From Onthophagus taurus (taxonomy: Eukaryota; Arthropoda; Insecta; Coleoptera; Scarabaeidae), in the NCBI RefSeq assembly GCF_036711975.1, contig NC_091967.1, positions 15,562,001-15,626,000 of the forward strand: a DNA stretch of 64,000 nucleotides, read 5' to 3'. The position numbers were made by a program, and so were the translations under genes. The notes below the pieces were generated by a model, which saw nothing but the letters and a program-made list of their open reading frames with translations, was not told the origin of the DNA and did no database searches. How positions within the stretch are numbered: position 1 is the stretch's first letter; each line of letters starts with the position of its first letter. Below are positions 50,101-59,100 of this stretch, one piece after another.

Positions 50101-53100
50101 TTCATTTTAGTTTATTGACAGTATTAATTCTACCGTTTATCTATACGTAAAATGTTATGGTTATCAACAACGACCGCAAATAAGGGTATTAAAAATGAAT
50201 ACTTTACGAGAGATCTTAAAATTTTTTTCAACTATTACGTCAAATCGATTTTCATTTCCCGTAGAATATTAATAGTTAATTGAAACTAACAGTTATAGAA
50301 TAAATTTACTTCAACTAATAAGTAATTAATAATTTTATTTTCAAATAAACCCACTCAATTTCGTTTTCTTCGTTTATTACTTTTTTAATTTACAATCGAG
50401 TTATCCTCTTTTTATTAAAAACTCATTAAACCATTCGATTATAATTTATCCTCTATTTAGTTATGACTACATTTCCTGTTCATTCCCCTTTATAAGTTGT
50501 TAGAGTCCTCCAAGAAAAACTTTTTCGAAATGAAATTGCATCAGAGACCAAAATAGAAATAATCACATTCAAATCTCGTATAGACGGGTTCTGACTGTGA
50601 ATCATCGCCCTTTTGCACGCGGACAATCGGAGGAACGGCTGAAACTACCGCATTACCTACGGTGGTCATTTTACGGTCAATAATTTCGATCCATTTCGCG
50701 GCGTTCGGTCGGCAATTACGTGGCGCCCGCTGCAAAGAGCGCCTAATCGGGACACGGTCGTCGAGTCGGATTGCGAAAATTGTTAATACGAAACCCACGG
50801 CACACCTACTTACAGAAAAAGAAAAAAAAAATTCCTTTGACGTTGTTGTTTAACGTTTGTCTCCGAACAAGCAAACAGAATCTTTTAGATTTGGTCAATA
50901 ATGAGTTGGCGTTTAGTTTTGTAAAATTAGATACCTGTTTGTTAGCCAATGATGGTTTTAAAATGTTTATTTAAAATAAACAAGCAAGAAATAAATTGTA
51001 TGTAGTAAACAATAGTTATGAAATATATGTAGAAACATTAGAAATTGATGGAATCGTTTTTGAGATTTTTCTACTCTACTTTAGAAGGATCGGAACAAAA
51101 ACGAATATTAACAACTTATCTCAAAAACGAGAACTACACAAGAAAACACAAGAAATATCGTGTTTGCAAAAGTCTGTCATAGAAGAGCATAACATCAAAA
51201 CTAGAAGAATTCTTCTAGTAAATAAAACTAACTACGATCTCCTGCTGAACTCCGTTTACAAGATATTATTTGTGATCTTATGTGAAAGACTAAAAATGCC
51301 TATACTATACCAGAAAATATATAAAGAAAAGTAAACCTAATTCTGCTAGGAGAACAAACACTGAAGGTGGAAAGTACAGTAAGAATACAAAATAAAACAA
51401 CACCAAGATTCAGAATAAATAAAGAGTTGCGCCAGGGTGATACACTATCATGCATACTCTTCTACGTGGTACTTGAGAAGGTTGTACAGGATGTGGGCAT
51501 CAACACGAGAAACCGTAAGCGTGCAAATACTGGCTTTTGCTGATTACATATGTTAAAGTAATTGTAAAAAAAATAGTGCACAAAAGTGAGCCAAAATTAC
51601 ACCTAAATAAAATAAAATGTATGCACGCAAACCCATCAACAAGACATCTGCAAAACTCGGTCATAGAAGAGCATAACATCAAAACTAGAAGAATTCTTCT
51701 AGTAAATAAAACTAACTACGATCTGATAGCCCAATTAAGATGTCTCTTTGACTGGAAAAACAAGATGTCAAATATATAAAACCTTATTACGACTGGTTCT
51801 GAGGTATGGATACCCCCCTATACTTGGGTACTGTCCAAGAACGACAAAAGTGTGCTAGTAACTATTCAAAGAAAAATCCTGCACCACATATTTGAAACTC
51901 TATCTATAACTTTGAGCTACACACATATCCCCTTAAGAGTGTAACTCCCTCTTCTATTGCAAATATACCGTAATTACTTTCCAAGATTCGGTATACCACA
52001 CATCATTACGCATGACCGGGGAAGACAATTTGAATCCCAACTCATCATCCTCAAAGCAATGGGATTTTAGAGAGATTCAATAAATCTCTTAAAACATCCA
52101 TTGTTGCCAGGGGAAGCAGCAACAGGTGGAAAAGCGATCTTCCGATGATTATGTTGCGACTCAGATCTTCTCTCAAAAAAAGATTTGGGATGTTGTTCTG
52201 CTGAACATATATCTCTATGTTGTTCTGCTCATATGTCTCTTTTGAGACTTAGCCTTTAGCCTTTAATCAGTTTACGAGAAACATTTTCAAATATTAAACC
52301 AATTCATACGTCTCATCATTTGCCAAAAAAACCTTTTGTTCATAAAAAACTCTTTCATTCCGATTTGGTTTCTTAAATACTGAAGGTCTTCAATCTTCAC
52401 ATTCTCCTTAATACGAAGGATCATATAGTTATTAAAAAGTTGCGTTGCATTTGTGGATTGACTGAGGGACAAAGAAACTTTGAAGAGAATTACTAAAAAG
52501 GTGACGGTAAGATAAATGCTTAGAGGACGGTTCAAGACTAGATATATGCACTAGGTGTACGAAGACATTCCATCTTCCTTTATCAACTATAGAAGTAAGA
52601 TGCGGAACATAACAGAATGGCGGAAACTATTAGAAGAGGCTAAGACCCATAGATAATTACATATATTTGTAAATAAACATAATTGGAAATATTTCTGAAA
52701 CGAAAACTTTGTCATGTGACTGTAACAGGATACATTCATTATTCTGAAAGAATTAATATATGTTCACGCATCTTGATCAAATTTACATATTTCGATAAAC
52801 AATTTGACCTGACCTGATCAAAACGATTCTCAACGTAATTTGATGTGCTGAATTTGGAAAAAACGGTTAATTTTATAGAATGATCAAAAAAAAACCATTA
52901 AGGGTGGCATGCTTTTTAAGTTTAAATTGGTAATATTGACATCTGACAACCAAAACCTAACCTAAAACTAGACATCACTTCAATTGTATTCAAGAGTTAG
53001 CTAAGCGGATTCAAAATAATACGTTCTGATCTCTTATTCCGAATACAATTCTTCAGCACCTTTCTAATTTCTTTGGATGAAGTTGGTGTGTGTCGCCTCG

Positions 53101-56100
53101 TTGTCACATCCTTAACTATGTCAATGTATTTTTTAAGTAGATCCTCGTAATTTGGACTGCATAGTTGTTTTACGGGCTGAAAGATTTCGCCTTGTCCTTG
53201 ATCATTTATACCACACCAACGCGTGTCTGACGATAAAACAAAATACGCTGCGTCGAGGAATGACGTTTCTGGTGTCTTGCAAGGAAAGCTAATTCGCCTC
53301 TTGATTTTGCCTCACTTAGCCGAGGGTGCTTGCAGTTTTGCAAATTTCATGGCAACCCCAAACTGATCGTATGTTGTATTGCCATTTTGGCTCATTTACC
53401 TCATATATTTATTGTTTCTATACTTGCCGAGGTTGTTTGCGGCCGAGGCAGTTCTATAAATTCCAAATCAATCCAGAATTAGTGAGCACATGTTGGTGCC
53501 ATTATTACATAGTGCGAAAGAACTGCATGTAAATGCTTCTTTGCCTGTGCTTTTTCTGCTGGTGAGGAGTATTGCTACATATTTTAAGAAATTAGCCGGC
53601 AATTTTAAGAATCTATTTGTGCATCAAGTCTCATCTCCACTAACAGAGAGTTAGGAAATCTTTTGCTGGCTATTTTACTATGGATATTTTATTCCATACT
53701 TAATCGGATTCCAATCTACGAGAAGTAGAGTATAACTCTGTTACTTTAAATAGAATGGTGTAGATATTTTACATACTTTGATTCTCCATATATAAATGTG
53801 TTTAATGTTCTTTAAATTTGCATTTTTCATACATCGATTAAGCAAGAAAGATTAATAGATTAGTACAGATGCTGAGATATTTCCGAATAAAATTATATCA
53901 TCTTATGCTATACAGAAAAACTTTAGCCTATACTAAGAGATGGCAGCTTAGGTTGGCATGAGTATTGACCTTATCGTTAAATTAAATGTTACCAAAATCA
54001 TATAATTATTCCGAAAGGTTGTTGACAAAACCAACCTATGCAATATAATTAGTTACTTTTAATTTTGCACCAACAGTATTGTTTTGGACATAGAAATGCA
54101 GGATTCTAGTACAACTTGGAAGGTTGCAAAATTTTTATAGATCGTGGGAGACCCGCTTGTGTAGTTTCACTACAAATACATTTTTTAAAAACATAAGCAC
54201 TTAATTTCTCGAAATGGGTAATACTCACAAAAAGGCGGGAAGCAGAGTTAAATTATCACCCGCAAAAGTGAGTTGCTCTCTGATAGAGAGGTCATTGTGA
54301 CAAAAACTCCTTGTTATGCTTTAAAATTTATTTCTCAGTATTACTGCTGTTATCACCACATATCATAAATAAAGCAAGGTAGATAGTACAGCAAAGTGTC
54401 AAGGTCTTTTTTGAGCATCTTATCTCAAAAGGCATTGTTTAACGCAAATATTAAATTATTACAATTATATAAATTAACCTATAAACATATTAAACCTATA
54501 AATTAATTTCTTTTTACGTATTCATAACTAATATTCATATAGTAATGAGATGTAATGTTAGTCATTAAATAATAATGGTCGAAAATTAAAAGTCCGGAAC
54601 CTTATGATAAATGTTCGATCTTTATCATACCAAAATTATACCTTCCTTAGGCCCAAAACCAGACGATTTAAAAATTCCTTCAGACTTTCACAGCCGAATA
54701 TTAATTTTAAAATATATTTCGAATGTAACACCTGACAAAAAAAAATCGAGAAATAATTTTGGAAAGGCACCGGCCTTTTTAATATTCCAACGTCGTCGTT
54801 ACCGATACAACGTCTGGCCTTCTCTCATACATAAATTGTAGATTAGATAGAAATAGTGAAAAAGAATGATGGAAATCTCGTCACGAACTTTCACACTTTT
54901 TAAAAGCACCTTGTACCGATTTATTCCGAGTATTACTCGCACGGGCTTCTTTGATATAAACTTAAACGCGGTACGCGTGTGGGTCGTAAAAGTATTCTTT
55001 CGACATTGTTCGATTCACCGACAAAACATCGTCATCATCATCAAAAGTCAAAGAATGTAGTGATCTGTTATTCTGTCAAAATGAATCCCTTAACCACCTG
55101 TGCAGCACTCCAAAGGACTACGAGTATTTTTAGAGCGTTACAACCCCGATCTGATTACAGAAATTAAAAGCCTTCTCGTCGGGGACTTGAATGACTTGAA
55201 TACAGGCTATTCAATTAGTTCTAAATGTCGGCATTCAAAGCGATAAATAGTTTACGCCTTTTAAACGTCTACGCGTTTGTAGTTTAGTGGGTGTTATGTG
55301 GTTAAGTCGTTACCATTCAGTAAAACAGAAAGAATAAATTAAAAGATTTCTTGTTTGATGTCGAAAAAATTTTCTTAACACCCATAAACATTAAGCCTAT
55401 TATTAAATTGTAAGCATTAAGTCGTTATTGTTACTGTCCTAAATAACAGACATCAAAGTATCCCGAATTTTTATAAATGATACAAGCACAAGGAGTGCTT
55501 ATATAGTTCCCTGTATACTTAACGAGATAACCTCTTCATTGACGACCCGTAATTTCCAATTCTTTCGCCATAAACGCAATTATAGGAACCTAACTGTTAA
55601 TTACGCGCGATTGCTGGAACGGCAATGCGAAAGGACTTCGAGTTCCAGTGGCAAACGTTAAAAGAAGGCGTTATCCAGCGTTGACGCCATCAGTTAGCAG
55701 GCCTCATATCGCGAACGTGATTGAAAACAGACCGTTAAATCGAGAATTATCTTCGCGTAGTGTATAAATCGGTAGTGTAATTGAGTTTCGGATCGATAAA
55801 TTGGATCGCTAAAAAAATCCGCGGTACACTTTGTAGAGAAAAATGTTTATCACACAATATAGCAATCATAAGCGTTTTTTAATATATTTTTTTCTTCGGA
55901 TAATAGTGACATAATCTAATGTAAAAAAAAAGAACTTGACAAAGGTTGAGGTCGTAACGTTGTTTCCGTATATGGGCGTCGGATATTTGCACAAATAAAA
56001 TGGGCAGCGTTCTTTTACCATCCGCGGCGGCGGCCCTGCGCTCTATACAGAGATGGTAAACAGTTTTACGACATTGCAAAATCGGAGCAATAAAATATTT

Positions 56101-59100
56101 CGCCCTATATATAGAGTAAGCGTGCGGGATCTACATACAATGAGGTCTTGGGACCCGGCTTCAGGGATGATCTGACCGTCATGTTCTGTCTTCGGCATAC
56201 GTTACGGCGTCGTGAGAAAGAGGCGGCCGCCGCAAAAACTTAACCGAGAGGTCAGAATAGGAGGAGGAGGATTTCGACGAGAACGGCAATCGCAATAACG
56301 TACACGGATCATAACAATACGATGGCACCGATCTGCAAACGCCGTGGATGATGATGACAGCAGTCGATCCGGGTCGGGATTCTCTACTTCCTATACCGGA
56401 GTTATATCTTTGCATAAAGCGGGCCAAAGGAAGAACCGCGGTCATGTTTTATTCATCTCGGTGGATCGCTCGCCGAAGACGACGACGATATTGTTCGATC
56501 GATATGCAAATCACCGCCGTCGCTTCGATTAAATACTTTATTATAAAGGGGTCTCTCGCGTCGTTATTGTTATTGCGTTATCAGATGGAAAGACCTACGG
56601 TTCAGATTGAACCTCAAGTGAAATGGCTTTATTCTTTACAATACGATTGTTTTCTGGGAAAACTGATCACGATAACTAAATCTGTTCTGCATCGGTGATT
56701 TATTAATTCTTTAAAATCTATTGATGATTTCAATTCTTATAGATTATTTATGATTGAAAGTTAGCCCTATTAGATAAGTTTTTACATGTATACACTATTT
56801 TGATTATAACAAGAGAACCTCTTAATCGATTTTGATGAACAATAACTCATTCAAACGCTTAATGCTAGGCCACCACGAAAGTGGAAATACGTCATAACTC
56901 CAAAACTCTTTTCTGAAACTTTGGAATCCCATACTTTACCAAAAAGAAGATGTAAAATCGCGATTTCATCTAATTTTCAATTTTTGGAACTTTTCTCGTT
57001 ATTAATGCATCTGAAAGCAAAAGAATAAAAGAGCAATATTGTTAGGAATAAAGTTTGCTACAACTTTTATACTGAAACAATTTTTCTAAATCGGTCCAAA
57101 TCCCATGCTCTACGAACAATATGTAAAACCACGATTTTATCTAATTTTCACCTTTTCGAACTTTTCTCGTTATTAATGCATCTGAGAGCAAAAGTATAAA
57201 AGAGCAATATTGTGAAGAATAAAGTTTGCTAGGTACAACTTTTATACTCAAACAATTTTTCTAAATCGGTCCAAATCCCATGCTCTACGAACAATATGTA
57301 AAACCACGATTTTATCTAATTTTCACCTTTTCGAACTTTTCTCGTTATTAATGCATCTGAGAGCAAAAGTATAAAAGAGCAATATTGTGAAGAATAAAGT
57401 TTGCTAGGTACAACTTTTATACTCAAACAATTTTTCTAAATCGGTCCAAATCCCATGCTCTACGAACAATATGTAAAACCACGATTTTATCTAATTTTCA
57501 CCTTTTCGAACTTTTCTCGTTATTAATGCATCTGAGAGCAAAAGCGTAAAAGAGCAATATTGTAAAGAATAAAGTTTGCTACAACTTTTATACTCAAACA
57601 ATTTTTCTAAATCGGTCCAAATCCCATGCTCTACGAACAATATGTAAAACCACGATTTTATCTAATTTTCACCTTTTCGAACTTTTCTCGTTATTAATGC
57701 ATCTGAGAGCAAAAGCGTAAAAGAGCAATATTGTAAAGAATAAAGTTTGCTACAACTTTTATACTAAAACTTTTTTTCTAAAACGTTTCCAATTCCATGC
57801 ACTACCAATAACACAAGGTAAACCACGTCTTCATCTAATTTTCACCTTTTCGAACTTTTCTCGATATTTATGCATCTAAGAGCAAAAACATAAAAGAGCA
57901 ATATTGTTAAGAATAAAGTTTGCTACAACTTTTATACTGAAACTATTTTTCTAAATCTGTCCAAATCCCATGCTCTACGAACAATATGTAAAACCACGAT
58001 TTTATCTAATTTTCACCTTTTCGAACTTTTCTCGTTTGTTAATGCATCTGAGAGCAAAAGTGTAAAAGAGCAATATTGTGAAGAATAAAGTTTGCTACAA
58101 CTTTTATACTAAAACTTTTTTTCTAAAACGTTTCCAATTCCATGCACTACCAATAACACAAGGTAAACCACGTCTTCATCTAATTTTCACCTTTTCGAAC
58201 TTTTCTCGATATTTATGCATCTAAGAGCAAAAGTATAAAAGAGCAATATTGTTAAGAATAAAGTTTGCTACAATTTGTATACTAAAACTTTTTTTCTAAA
58301 ATGTTTCCAATTCCATGCACTACCAACAAAACAATGTAAAACCACGATTCCATGTATTTTTCAGTTTTTCGAATTTTTCTTGATATTTTTGCATCTGAGA
58401 GCAAAAGAGTAAAAGAGCAATATTGTTAAGAATAAAGTTTTCTACAAGTTTTGTACTAAACCTTTTTTATAAAACGTTTCGAATCCCGTGCTCTACCAAC
58501 AACAAGACGTAAAACCACAATTTCATCTAATTTTCACCTTTTCGAACTTTTCTCGATATTTATGCATCTAAGAGCAAAAGCATAAAAGAGCAATATTGTT
58601 AAGAATAAAGTTCGCTACAACTTTTGTACTAAAACTTTTTTTCTAACATGTTTCCATTTCCATGCACTACCAACAACACAATGTAAAACCACGATTTCAT
58701 GTATTTTTTCAGTTTTTCGAATTTTTCTTGATATTTTTGCATCCTAGAGCAAAAGAGTAAAATAGCAATATTGTTAAGAATAAAGTTTGCTACAACTTTT
58801 ATACTGAAACTATTTTTCTAAATCGGTCCAAATCCCATGCTCTACGAACAATATGTAAAACCACGATTTTATCTAATTTTCACCTTTTCGAACTTTTCTC
58901 GTTATTAATGCATCTGAGAGCAAAAGTGTAAAAGAGCAATATTGTGAAGAATAAAGTTTGCTACAACTTTTATACTAATACTTTTGTTCTAAAACGTTTC
59001 CAATTCCATGCACTACCAACAACACAATGTAAAACCACGATTCCATGTATTTTTCAGTTTTTCGAATTTTTCTTGATATTTATGCATTTAAGAGCAAAAG

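Larger units (their letters stand above)
51040..51910 (+). mobile_element. rearranged non-LTR retrotransposon remnant
   Basis: Three collinear reverse-transcriptase pieces are readable: NYDLLLNSVYKILFVILCER (about 51,228), ELRQGDTLSCILFYVVLEKV with VQILAFAD after it (about 51,425-51,540), and TTGSEVWIP ... IQRKILHHIF (about 51,790-51,890). They correspond to the Y-K-I-L, R-Q-G-D-x-L-S-x-x-L-F-x-x-x-L-E-K-V/YADD, and Y-G-S-E-x-W ... E-R-K-x-L-R-R-I-Y regions. Internal deletions and a 65-bp direct duplication disrupt it. Confidence 0.7.

Noticed and set aside
52287..52535. Minus-strand open frame resembling a small secreted protein (NRPLSIYLTVTFLVILF...)
   Set aside because: There is no ATG before the hydrophobic segment; the frame opens after a TAG and the first ATG lies downstream of it. 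No domain or splice partner was found.
53040..53580. Possible Tc1-like transposase on the minus strand
   Set aside because: A few short phrases (LSSDTRWCGIND) suggested a transposase, but the order of motifs did not match any family I know.
56179..56698. Overlapping open frames on both strands, 88-116 residues
   Set aside because: Same reason: GC-rich segment with overlapping frames in several phases and no recognisable motif. A regulatory block is the simpler reading.
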